Part shown: positions 36,362-47,594 of the stretch, piece by piece
Layout: the number at the start of each line of letters is the position of its first letter
Numbering within the stretch: position 1 is the first letter of the stretch
Assembly (NCBI RefSeq): GCF_000208745.1
Contig: NC_030859.1
Coordinates: forward strand, 1,093,670 to 1,157,669
Direction of reading: 5' to 3'
DNA length: 64,000 nt
From: Theobroma cacao
Taxonomy: Eukaryota; Streptophyta; Magnoliopsida; Malvales; Malvaceae
Position numbers and translations under genes: made by a program
Notes under the pieces: model-generated
The model's database searches: none
What the model was told of the DNA's origin: nothing
Seen by the model: the letters and a program-made list of their open reading frames with translations, nothing else

Positions 36362-39300
36362 CTATCTCCGCTCCCTTCTATGGATTCCAGTGCGAAGCAA
36401 CCTTGCCTTGATTGCAAGTAGTTGTGTAATAGAATCTTTGATTCCCATTCTTTCACCAGGTGCTTCTGTAGAGCATGCAACTCCTATTTTAGTGAAAGAA
36501 ACCAAACTCTCCAACATCTCTCTTTCCCTGTTCGGCTGACTTCTTGATCCCTCGTTGTTTTCACTAAGTTGTGCGAGCAAGCGAAAATCGAGAATCTCCT
36601 TCAAACGTTCAGGCAGTGCCATCTTGCAAAAATTGTGAAGGCTTAAGCCGCCATAAAACATACCATCCGTTGGTCTCCTTCCGGTGATCATCTCTAAGAG
36701 CAGAATCCCATAGCTGTAGATATCACCTTCTGGGGACACTGTCCCGCCCATGCCATATTCTGCCACAATTTATATAAACTCAATACTTCTTTTAATGCCA
36801 ACCATTTGTTTTTAGCTCTCATTAAGAGTTGAGACTTGATATTTTGCATCTATATTACCTAAAAGTTTTAATGGCTTTTCAAAAAATTTTAACAATTTTA
36901 GCACATGCATGCTAGCTCAAAGTCAGAGAGAGGAATTGGGAACTTTTTCAAACAATTTTTTCAGCTTAAGAGTATGGAGAGGGGATATTGTGTAATATCT
37001 CATTCCATGTCCGATCTAAATCAATCACTGCAAGTAATTTGAGTTTAACTTTTGAGAGTCGCATGGCTTAGGTTTGAAGTTGTTGAGCTAGTGTTGAATG
37101 CTATAAATATATGGGGCTGGTTATCAAGACTAAGATTCTATAAAATGTTCTAATAAGTCAAAACATTTAAAAAAGTATAATAATCTGATAAAGCTTCTTT
37201 GAGGATTAAAAAAACATCTCATCAACAAACTTCAGAAAGATAAAGGAAGATATGAAAATTTTACCTGGGGGAACATAACCAATCGTTCCTTTCATCATTG
37301 AAGAACCAGTTTGATCATTACCCATGTTGTTTGTGTCGCTAGACAGGAGCTTAGCCAATCCAAAATCACTAACATGTGCAACCATGTCATCATCAAGAAG
37401 AACATTGGTAGGCTTCAGATCACAGTGGACAATTACCGCCTCGCAATTGTGATGAAGGTACTCTATTGCATTGGCTACATCTATGGCTATGTCTAACCTT
37501 TGAACAAAGTTCAAATACCTTGACTCATGTTGCTCATGAAGCCAACTGTCCAAACTACCATTAGGGATGAATTCGAAAACTAAAGCCTTGAAATCATTGC
37601 CTTGGTAATCAATGCTCGAGCAGGAAGTTATAATTTTGAGAAGATTCCGATGTCGAACTTTCCTCAAAGCCTTGCATTCAGCCGTGAAGCTCTTTGCAGC
37701 GCCACGGTTTTGAAGGTTCAGTACCTTCACTGCAACAGGTTTCTCTTGCTGATGAAGAACTCCTTTGTACACAGAGCCAAAACTTCCCACACCAATCGAG
37801 TTGGAAGATGCAAAACCACCAGTTGCTTGTAGAAGCTCTTTGTAGGATACCCGCAAGTAGCCATCACCAAACAAAGCAACAGGGATAAGCTTCTTTCCAG
37901 ACCTATGTCTGCAGCAACGAACGAAAAGAAGCACGACCAAAATAGAGGCAATTAGAATGCCAAGGATCATACCAATGATGGCTTTGATCGACAAAGCAGT
38001 CCCCTTTTTCCTTGGCTCCTGATTAAAGCATTTTGGGAGCTTTATTTCAGGTATCCCTCCACAGAGATTTTTGTTCCCCACAACTAAAAATCCACTAGAT
38101 TTATTAAAAACCCCTCCTTTTGGAACTTCACCCTCCAAGTGATTAAAAGAAAGGTTCAAACTGCTTAAAAATGGAAGTTTTTCAAGCTCATGTGGTATGG
38201 TGCCAGACAGGTTATTGCGGGAAAGATTTAAAATTTCAAGAGATTTCAAAGAGCCAAAAGAAAAGGGAATGCTACCTTGGAAGAAGTTTCCAGCCATATC
38301 AAGTGACCTTAATCCAGAACACTCGCCAAGTGTTTTTGGAATTTCACCAGACAATTTATTTTCATAAACAAATAATCCTACCAGGTACACTAGATTACCA
38401 AAATCTGATGGAAGGGGACCAGTCAATGAGTTGTAAGATATGTTAACCACAATTAAACTTTTAAAAGCACTAAATAATTGATCTGGTATACTACCTGTAA
38501 GTTTATTTTCGGCAAGAAACAAGCTTTGCATATTTTTGCAATTTCTAAGGGCAAGTGGAATTCTTCCTACAAAATTGTTACCAAATAAAACAAGATCAAA
38601 CAATCGAGAGAGGTTGCCAATGAAGGATGGGATTTCACCTAAAAAGTTATTCCAACCAAGAAGCAATCTTTCAAGATTTGGAAGCTTCCCAATAGAAGTT
38701 GGAAGGGTGCCCACCAGGGCATTTCTCCTCATATCCATAACAATTAGGTTGACAAGATTACCAATCCCTTCAGGAATATCTCCCGAGATCTGATTCCACC
38801 CGATATAAAGCATGTTGAGCTGAATTGATAAATTACCTATGGATTCTGGCAACAGGCCACCTAATTGATTCAGTTCTAGATCCAAATATTTTAATAGGCT
38901 ACAATTGCTCAAAGAAGAAAGAAAATCTAGGTCTCCTATTTTCCCATTTCCAAAGTAGTTGCCACCAATCTTGAACTCTTGGAGATTCTTAAGGTTTCCC
39001 AAATCGTTAGGAACAGATCCGTTAATACCATTCACAGAGATGTCAAACATCTCCAGATTAGACAAATTAGATATTGACATTGAATAGTTCCAATTAAATG
39101 ATTTCCTCCGCTAGTAAAGTATCGAAGATTTGGAGAAAGAATGCCTATTACAGCTGCAAGACTTCCTGAGAAATTGTTCAAAGCCAAGTTAATCATTTCC
39201 AAGGAAGAAAGATTGTGAAATGAGAGAGGAAGAGTACCAGCCAGGTTGTTGCCACCGAGAAAAAGATTTCTCAAGTTTAAAGCCTTGCCCAGAGCATCAG

Positions 39301-39925
39301 GGATATTTCCCTCCAAATGATTATAAGAAACCGACAAATGCCACAATGATGAAAGGTTTCCTAAAGAAGATGCAATGCCCCCAACTAAATTGTTGGCAGC
39401 CAAGGAGAGTCTGATGAGTTTCGACAAATCGCCCAACTCGAAAGGAACTTCACCAGTGAGATTATTATCCGTTATATGAATCCGTTGGAGGTTTGAGCAA
39501 TTAGCAAGCTCTACAGGGATTCTGCCATGGAGATTATTTTGAAACAGATCAAAAACACGCAGCTGCCTTAGGTAGCCAACTTCTTTGGGTATATTACCTT
39601 GCAATCTATTATCAGACAAATTAAGTCTTCTGAGGAAGGTTAAATTACCAATTGAAGGAGATAAGGACCCAGCTAGTTTCAAACCATCCAAGTCCAGAGC
39701 AGTGACCCTCTGGTGGCGACGGCCACATGTAACACCTTGCCACTCACAGAAGTGGAGAGAAGCATTCCATGAATGGAGAGGTCCTGCTCCTGCACCAACC
39801 AGCTGATCCTTTACAGAAAGCAAAGCTATTCTGTCAGTTTCGTTCCCCAGGGCCAATGTAAATTTCAGGGATCCTGGTGCCAATAAGCTGAGTATGATAA
39901 CAAAGCAAACAAGCAACTTAACCAT
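36362..39925 (-). pseudogene. R5: full-length LRR receptor kinase with one frameshift (exons 37265-39925, 36362-36759)
   Basis: R5 is closest to R2 in N-terminus (MVKLLVCF) and intron (505 bp, same sequence type). The order is signal peptide, LRRNT, about 22 LRRs, cysteine pair, membrane helix (AIIGMILGILIASILVVLLF) and non-RD kinase (GVGSFGSVYKG, VAVKVL, HCDLKPTN, SDFGLAK). Exon 2 (36759-36362) is intact with EYGMGGTVSPEGD at its start. The one lesion seen is a 1-bp deletion at about 39075-39085 in the stretch that should read GTIPRSISN. The upper frame stops at 39032 and the lower frame opens at 39080. It is a recent pseudogene, an allele variant or a sequence error. Confidence 0.85.
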
Positions 39926-39950
39926 CTTCTTTGAAGAAAATTAGTTAGGG

Positions 39951-40200
39951 AGAGGAATTGAATTGGGCAATAAGCAGGTTTAACCGTCCATGTCCTCCCA
40001 AATTGGTTGGCTATAGGCCTAATCATTATAGCTGAAGACTATTCGTTTGCGCCAGCTGAAAATTTCATCCATGAGAGAGGAATTGAATTGGGCACCAAGC
40101 AGGTTTAACCTTCCATGTCCTCCCAAATTGGTTCGCTCTAGGCCTAATCATTATAGCTGAAGACTACTCGTTTGCCCCAGTTGGAAATTTCATCCATGAG
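39951..40200. repeat. Tandem duplication (125-bp period) in the R5 leader/promoter
   Basis: Two copies start agaggaattgaattgggca at 39951 and 40076. The repeat includes the leader mini-ORF and the ctaggcctaatcattatagc block, so R5 has two copies of each. R2, R4 and R6 have one. Confidence 0.8.
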
Positions 40201-42105
40201 AACTATACATACAAGTAAACGGACATGGAAAATCATAGTCCAATCGGAACGTTGACCAGAAATAAAATTGACTGTCAAAGTCTTCCACCCAAAAAGGACG
40301 GTTCTTCGCTGCAAGAAAACAGTCCCCCATAGATTAGAAACAGAACTTCGTCTTCTCTTTTGGACCAAGAACAGGAAATACACTAACAAGAATTAATAAA
40401 ATTTTATGATTACATGAATCTTGAATGCATTTAGTACGACTCGTTTAACATTGATCACTTTTCATAGCTAGTCTGCAATTGGCTCAAGAGCTTGCAGGGT
40501 GAAGACTTCCATAACGAAAAGGGAAACTACGTTGCCTATACCAAAGTTTTATAGTACTAAATTATTACTATTAAATTAAATTTTCATAGCTTCTGAATCT
40601 ATGATGTAAGAGTTGCATTAAAATAGTAACAAAAATTTCCAAACTATATGTTGTTTTGTAATTAAGTTTTTATACTTTTATCGTACTAAATTAAGTTATT
40701 TTTTTTATTTGTATTATTTGTGTCTAATTAATCAATGTCTATTCTTTGATTTTACCCTATTAAGTCCTTATCCCTTAAATAAAAGTAATGGACATTATAT
40801 GCAATGATAGCTTTACGTGTACGTGAAATTTGTCGTGTCATGTGCTGAATAAACACAGCAAAAATTAATAATATAAATGTCATTTACTACATCACCGATT
40901 CTTGTTGTATTTAATCAATACATGTCATCAAATTTCATGTACGCAACAAGTGACAGTTATTGAGAATAATGTTTGTTATATTTTCCTCTACGAGATAAGA
41001 GCTTAATTAGATAAAATAAAGTACAAATGCTCAATTGGATATAAATAAAAAAATTAATTGAGTACAATAAAAATATGAAAATTCAATTACGAAAATATAT
41101 ATAGTTCAAAGTTTTTTTTTTATTATTTAAGTCCAAGAGTTATCATATTATCAATTTGTATAGATTGTACTTAATCAATCAAGCCAGCCAGAAAATTTCT
41201 CCATAATCCTATCTAATTTTCCGTAGTAAATCAACAAAGAGAAAAGCTACTTTAATCAACCCGGTACGATAGATACTTAATAATGTAACATAATTGTAGA
41301 ATGTAGAATCCGGGACCTTTAACATTCTCAAATATAATTGAATTATAAAAAAAAAAAAGAAAATACCCTTTATTAGAAACTGCAAATATATGAACTAATT
41401 CATGAATATAAGACTTTATACAAAATATTTACTTGAAACCCACTTTAAAGATTGATGGTTGCATAATTGGCAGATAAATTTTAAAAAGGAAAACCGATCA
41501 CAATGTCAGTCTGAACTCTGAAGCCCTTTCCTTGGCAATCTTCTGTGTTCATGTCACCTTTGAAATAACTAGAAAATGATCAAGAAACAGTTTTTCGTTA
41601 CAAGATAAGAATTCAATTAGGTAAAATGAAAAAATAGATGCTCAACTTAACACAAATAAAAAAGAAGTTAATTGAAAACCATAAAAATATAATAATTTAA
41701 TTACAAAAATGTATAGATTATACTTAATCAATCAAAGCAGGCAGGGAAATTTCTCCATAGTCGTACCTAATTTCCCAAAGTAAATCAACAAATAGAAAAG
41801 TTACATTAATCAAGCCAGTAAGATATATACTAATTTGATGTAATATAATTGTTGAATCGAAGACTTTTAACCATCTCAAATATGATTGAATTATCAGAAA
41901 ATTGGCATCGTGAAGTGAATAAGTTGAAATTTTCATATGCAAGTATATGAAGTATATATATTATTTATCCATGCTAGCAGTACTCTCATCTAAACACTTT
42001 TAATAGAGTGCATTAGTGCTAGTGTCATCGCCCTAATATTGGTATGTAATTTTTTTTCGAAAAATGAATTTTACTCTCAAAAAGAAATAAAAAAGGGTTT
42101 CATCT
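40201..42105. other. R5 upstream region running into the R6-side flank
   Basis: 40201-40560 is the rest of the upstream block, then the MITE-like repeat (40607-41142), then duplicated AT-rich flank. 41480-41580 repeats part of the 62890-63100 tandem region (gaactctgaag...ccttggca). 41700-42105 is the start of the R6 3' flank, interrupted at 42106 by the LTR. No gene is seen. Confidence 0.55.
40607..41142. repeat. MITE-like element, best-preserved terminal inverted repeats
   Basis: The left end taagagttgcattaaaatag...aactatatg pairs with the right end ...tatatagttcaaag...tatttaagtccaagagtta in inverted orientation. The pairing continues inward through gtaattaag/caattac, gtactaaatta/ttgagtac and more, for roughly 150 bp. 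A roughly 230-bp centre separates the arms. Confidence 0.65.
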
Positions 42106-42495
42106 TGTGAGACCTCGACCTTTATAGGCTCATAACTAGATATAGACGTAATAACACGGGCTAGGGGTAGTTTCGTCATTTTTTTAGTAAGCCCCTAAAA
42201 GTAAGTTTTAAAATATATTAAGGCCTAAGTAGGCCTAAGGCATAAATGAATGACAAAAATATAGGTAAAATGACAAAGGAAATAAAAATGATGATGGTTT
42301 CCACGGTAGGGGCAAAATGGTCATTTTTCATCTCAAGTCAAAATTTTTAAGTTTTTGCGAACCCAAGCATTTCTAAACCATTATGGACTTTGTTTCAATG
42401 TCAAAAGAGTAAAAAGATTGCATAAAGGATTGAAGGACAACAAGCTAACTTGTTGAGGGCATTTTGGTAATTTAAGTGGAGTGGATAAGCTTGAG

Positions 42496-42504
42496 CTATA
42501 AATA
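42496..42504 (+). promoter_or_regulatory. LTR promoter TATA box (outer copy)
   Basis: CTATAAATA is followed by a pyrimidine-rich leader. The equivalent in the inverted inner copy is at 44821-44829 (minus strand). The match between copies and the position near the LTR start support a U3 promoter. Confidence 0.6.
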
Positions 42505-43239
42505 TCTCTTTCTTCCAGCAGCTTCTTCATTCTCCAACAAATTTTTCTTCTTCTTCTTCCTCTCATCTCACGTTGCTTTCATCCTTCATGAAAGCTTGAT
42601 ATGAAAGCTCCATAACCTTCTATCACGACCCAAATTTCGAACCATGACCGGCGCAAGGGCCCAATAGACGTAGTCCATTAAGCCCAAGCAAGCCTATTAA
42701 TCTGACATGTTCATTATTCCATCATAAACTGCTAAGTCATATTTCATAACTTAGAATCAAAATAATATTAAACATTGCCACCTCATATTGGCATACCAAA
42801 CAAGTGTATATACATTATCTACAATATGTATCTTAATAATTTACATTAGGTTTGTCTATACACAACAAAAGAATACTTGACTTCCAGCGGAGGGACTTGG
42901 ACGAATGTATATCTACTGAATGCTGAGACACCTACCAGAAGATGGATACAAGTCTACAAGGACACCTCATCCTAGTTATCGGCTGTCTCGTGATCTGAAA
43001 ACATGAAGTTGAAAACGGTGAGTATAAACCCAGTGAGTGAACAAGGAAGGGGACAAGCAACAACAAGGGAGAATTTAAAATCATGATGCACTTGTTTCAA
43101 AACAATGCAATTTAGTTCCATTCAGATTAAAAACACCTCATCAAGCCCTTAAATGATTAATCATTTGAAAATCATAAACTCATACATAACGAACCATTTG
43201 AAGAATGAAAGCTTCAATGATACGCAAGCAAGTCAAATA

Positions 43240-43625
43240 CGATAACGAATCTTCGCTGCAGCGGAAAGGCATTCTCGCTGCAACGACGTTGGGATTAAGT
43301 TATTAGCCGAACGAGGGTTTTTCAACTGACCGAGGGTTTCCCACTAAACCTCCTCATTTAAAACTTAACTCATATAGTCCTTAATGTTGAAAGTCCATGC
43401 TCAGATATGGTAGTAAAGAAGTGAAAAATAGGGTAGCAATTGGATAAGACAAAAGACAAAACAGAAAGTTTTTTGCTGCAGCGAGATTTTAGTCATAAAA
43501 TAGAAAGTTTCTCACTACAGCGAGAATGAATCTCGCTGCAACAAAAATGGATTCTCACTGCAGCGAGTTTTCGGCCAGCCTACCCTTTCAAAACCCAAGA
43601 GTTTCTCGCTGCAGCGAGAAACAGA
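43240..43625. repeat. Cluster of CTCGCTGCAGCGAG-type palindromes (inner LTR)
   Basis: At least six perfect or decayed copies of a 14-bp palindrome lie here. The best (43602-43621) is a perfect 20-bp palindrome centred on CTGCAG. Decayed versions include ctcactgcagcgag and ttgctgcagcgag. The partner cluster is at 46595-46970. Confidence 0.8.
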
Positions 43626-43814
43626 GTACCAATGAAAAATTTTCCCTTTTTCCCAAGAAAAACCACCCTACTGAAATGTCCAAACCAACATGAAACACAT
43701 AACAATTTTTCAAAGTTTAACATATCAAGTTTCACATGCATTACAACCATATACCATTACTCATTAATTTCTTATATCACACATATTTACATATGTATAG
43801 ATGTATACGTATAC

Positions 43815-43880
43815 CCATCATCATCATGCACACCATCCCATCATCATCATACACACCATCACATCATCATCATCATCAGC
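43815..43880. repeat. CAT-rich microsatellite
   Basis: Runs of catcatcat alternate with cacacc, giving low-complexity His-rich frames. Not a gene. Confidence 0.8.
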
Positions 43881-43885
43881 TCATA

Positions 43886-44003
43886 CGCACTCCCTACTCG
43901 CACATGGCTGGATCATCACCGGGTTATGCGCACTCCCTACTCGCACATAATCGGGTCATTCTCGACTTATGCGCAGTCCCTACTCGCACATAACCGAGTC
44001 AAT
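43886..44003. repeat. 43-bp tandem repeat, three copies
   Basis: The unit begins cgcactccctactcgcac at 43886, 43929 and 43972. The matching place in the outer LTR is where the N run starts (cccggctatgtgcgagt just before 45976). The gap therefore probably hides an expanded version. Confidence 0.85.
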
Positions 44004-45904
44004 ATAATTACACAACACTATACTCAAACATATATGTATATCAAGATAATGCTGCAACATAGAGATCCATGATAACCACATGTCATAACATAAAATTGAT
44101 TCATCAAAGGCTTGTTCCCAAGGTACTTGTTTTAACAAAAGTTGTATAGAATCATTCAAATACTTTGTACAAAACGATCATATTCCCAAAACGATTTTGA
44201 TAAGCAGTCCACTCACAAGTATATTGTTGAGCCTTTAGCTGACTCTAATTCCCTTAATGATCCAATTGGGATGATAGGGCATCGTTAGAACCTAAAATCA
44301 CATTAGCAGCAACAATAGGTCAATTCACATACTATAAACCCTAAAAGCTATCCTTTAGCTAACCACTTTAAATGGCTATCTATGTTCACTATCTTAAACA
44401 CTATAAAGTGGATGAACATCCTCAACAATAAAATAGCTTATAATCTTAATTACTAGCCATTATCCACAGTTAAAAATCAAGCTTGGTTCATCACTCACCC
44501 TAGGGTTTCTTTGTAGTTGAATTCTCTTCCAATAGCTTCCAAATCAAATGGGTAATTCTCTTTTTCTCTCTCTAGAATGCCCAACTAGTGAGAGAAAGTA
44601 TGAAAATAAGATTTATCAAGGGTTTTAAGGAGAGAGAGTGGAAGAATACAAGGGTTCTATTCATAAGGGCACAAAGGTATCAAAACTAGACTAGAGAGAG
44701 AAAAGCATGCAAGCTCCATATCAAGCTTCCATGGAGGTTGAAAGCAACGTGAAAGAGAATGAGGAGGAAGAAAAAGAAGAAGCTGCTGGAAAATGGGAGA
44801 ATAAGCTGCTAGAAGAAAGATATTTATAGCCAATCTTATCCATTCCACTTAAATTACCAAAATACCCCTCCACCAATTAACTTACTCTCCTCCAACCCTT
44901 CAATAAATCTTTTTACTCCTTTGACACTGGGACAAGGTCCATAATGGTCTAAACATAATCGGGTTCATGAAAACTTAAAATTTTAACCCGAGGTAAAAAA
45001 TGACCATTTTGCCCCTACCGTGAAAATATCAAAATTTTTGTTTCCTTTTCATTTCACCCCTAATTTCATCATCCATTTATACCTTAGGCCTACTTAGGCC
45101 ATAATATTGTTTAAAATCTTACTTTTATGGGCTTACTAAGGAAATGATGAAATTACCCATAATCAAGGATATCGCGTATTTTACTAACTATGAGTCTATA
45201 AGGGTCAAGGTCTCACACTTTTCTCAAAATAGCTCCAATTTTCAAGCTTTTGTGCACTTTTGCATAGAACCCTTGTACTCTTTCACTCTCTTACTTTAAA
45301 ACCCTTGAAAAAAATCTTATTTCCATACTTTCTCTCACTAGCTAGGTGTTTAGAGAGAGAAAGATGGACCTTCAATAATAGCTTGAAAGTTTTTGGAAAG
45401 AATTTCAAATACAAAGCTACCAAGGTGAGTGATGAATTATAATTGATTTTTAGTATTGAAAATGATTAGTGTTTAGACTTTGGGTGTTTTGGTAGTTGAG
45501 GTTGTTCATTCACTTTAGAGTGATTAGGATAGTGAACATAAATAGCCACTTAAATGGTAATTGAAAGCTAGCTAAAAGAAAGCTTTTAGAATTTATAAGT
45601 ATGTGAATTGACTTAATGGTGATGCTAATGTGATAATAGGTTCCAACAAAGCCCCATCGCCCCATTTGGACCATTAGCGAAGTTAGAGTCGACTAAAAAT
45701 TCAACAAAATACCGGTGAGTGAACTTGCATTTCAAAATTTGTTTTGGGAGATATAATTACATTTGTATGACACATTTGAATGATTTATTTCAACTTTTCT
45801 TTAAAGATATGAGTTGGGGAACAAGCCCTTGATAAAATATTTTGATGTTATGAAAAAATGTAAAATGTGTAAAAGGACGGACCTATGTGCTCCTATACCG
45901 TATT

Positions 45905-45935
<31 letters not shown>

Positions 45936-45975
45936 ATAATGTTGTGTAATGATATTGACCCGGCTATGTGCGAGT

Positions 45976-46345
45976 NNNNNNNNNNNNNNNNNNNNNNNNN
46001 NNNNNNNNNNNNNNNNNNNNNNNNNNNNNNNNNNNNNNNNNNNNNNNNNNNNNNNNNNNNNNNNNNNNNNNNNNNNNNNNNNNNNNNNNNNNNNNNNNNN
46101 NNNNNNNNNNNNNNNNNNNNNNNNNNNNNNNNNNNNNNNNNNNNNNNNNNNNNNNNNNNNNNNNNNNNNNNNNNNNNNNNNNNNNNNNNNNNNNNNNNNN
46201 NNNNNNNNNNNNNNNNNNNNNNNNNNNNNNNNNNNNNNNNNNNNNNNNNNNNNNNNNNNNNNNNNNNNNNNNNNNNNNNNNNNNNNNNNNNNNNNNNNNN
46301 NNNNNNNNNNNNNNNNNNNNNNNNNNNNNNNNNNNNNNNNNNNNN
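45976..46345. other. Assembly gap (370 N)
   Basis: A run of N lies between a tandem-repeat start and a (TA)n/(CATATA)n tract. Reading frames that cross it have no meaning. Confidence 0.98.
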
Positions 46346-46435
46346 ATGTGTATATATATATATATATATACACATATGTGTATATATATATATACATACA
46401 TATATGTATATATATATATTTACATACATAGATAT
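46346..46435. repeat. TA-rich microsatellite
   Basis: Alternating tata and catatgtg blocks, with a companion (TA)n tract at 45905-45931. Unstable sequence of this kind explains the adjoining gap. Confidence 0.9.
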
Positions 46436-46594
46436 GTGTGTTATCAAAAGCTCATGAATATGGTATATGGTTGTAATGCATGTGAAAATTTGACATGTTG
46501 AACTTTGGGAATTTATTTGTGTTTCATGTTGCTTTTGTTATTTCAGCAGAATGGCCTTTTCTTGAGGGAATGGAGACTTTTTTCTTAGTGATCT

Positions 46595-46970
46595 ATTTCT
46601 CGCTGCAGTAAGAAACTCTCGGGTTTTGAGGGTTTTTACCAAACCTGGTTCTCGCTGTAGCAAAGAAGTTGCTGAAGCTTCTCGCTGCAGCGAGAATGAA
46701 TCTCGTTGCAGCTAGAAACTTTCTATTTTATGGCATGAATTTCGCTGTAGCGAGAAACCTTTTGTCTTGTTTATTATCTTGTTCAATTGCTGTCCTATTT
46801 TCCACTTCTTTGGTACCATAGTTGAGCATGGACTTCCAACATTAAGGAATCAATGAATTAAATTTGAAATGAGGAAGTTTGGTGAGAAACCCTCGGCCAG
46901 CTAAGAAACCCTCAACCAGTTGATAATTGGAGACCAATATCGTTGCAGCGGAAAGGCATTCTCGCTGACT
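46595..46970. repeat. Cluster of CTCGCTGCAGCGAG-type palindromes (outer LTR)
   Basis: Six or more copies with varied decay are present. The best is a perfect 18-bp palindrome at 46680-46697. It mirrors the cluster at 43240-43625, as expected for inverted copies of one LTR. Confidence 0.8.
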
Positions 46971-47594
46971 TGACTTGAATTGCATGAATGCTATTAAAGT
47001 TTTCACTCTTCAAATCCTTTATTAAGCATGGACCCTTTCCATCAAGTGATTTACTCATTTAGGGTTTAAATGAGGGGTTTTGATAAGAACTAAACCAAAT
47101 TGCATTGTTTTAAAGATAAATGCATCATGATTTCTTTAAATTTCCCTTATTGTTGCTTATTCACTTCTTTGTTCACTCACTGGGTTTATACCCACCGTTT
47201 TTAACTTCATATTTTCATATCAAGAAGCAGCCAGTAACTAGGTTGAGGTGCCCTTGTAGATTCGTTTTCTTGGTAGGTATCTCGACATTCAGTAGCCGTA
47301 CATCACTCGGGTCTCTCCGTTGAAAATCGAGTCTCATTTTTTATATGTATAGACAAACCTCATGTAAATTATTAGAATACATGCTGTAGATAATACATGT
47401 ATATTTTGACAGTTAATACCACTATGAGTTGGAAATGGTCATCATTATTCGAATTGAGATTGTGAAATATGACTCTAATAATTTTTGATGGAATGATAAA
47501 CAGGTCTTATAAGTAGGCTTGCTTGAGCTTGGTGGGTTACGTCCATTGGGCCCGTGCGCCGATCATGGCTCGAAATTTAGGTCGTGACACATCT

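Larger units (their letters stand above)
42621..45217 (-). mobile_element. Inverted LTR nested about 120 bp after the TATA box of the outer LTR
   Basis: On the minus strand it starts TGTGAGACC (45217) and ends GGTCGTGATA (42621; final TGACA eroded to TGATA). The flanks ccttc (42616-42620) and ctttt (45218-45222) may be a target duplication with two C-to-T changes. Sequence throughout mirrors the outer copy, for example 42630-42710 against 47500-47585, and 45000-45215 against 42106-42330. It includes the 43-bp tandem repeat and the palindromes. Confidence 0.82.
42106..47589 (+). mobile_element. Solo LTR of a third family, hosting an inverted copy of itself
   Basis: It starts TGTGAGACC and ends GGTCGTGACA, with a perfect target duplication CATCT (42101-42105, 47590-47594). 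The site lies in the duplicated receptor flank, which continues uninterrupted at 34950-36361. Outer LTR sequence is 42106-42620 plus 45223-47589. The middle is a second LTR of the same family in reverse orientation. It includes a TATA box, a cluster of palindromes, a (TA)n tract and a 370-bp assembly gap. No retrotransposon protein is encoded. Confidence 0.88.

Noticed and set aside
43886..44003. 43-bp direct repeats considered as a CRISPR array
   Set aside because: They are head-to-tail tandem repeats with no distinct spacers, inside an LTR of a plant genome.
45801..46501. Several long reading frames on both strands across 45801-46501
   Set aside because: They run through the 370-bp N gap and TA microsatellites; the codons are artefacts.
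42106..47589. Possibility that 42106-47589 is a DNA transposon with very long terminal inverted repeats
   Set aside because: Ends are TG...CA with a 5-bp duplication, and the inner copy has its own matching termini. Nested inverted LTRs explain the structure better.
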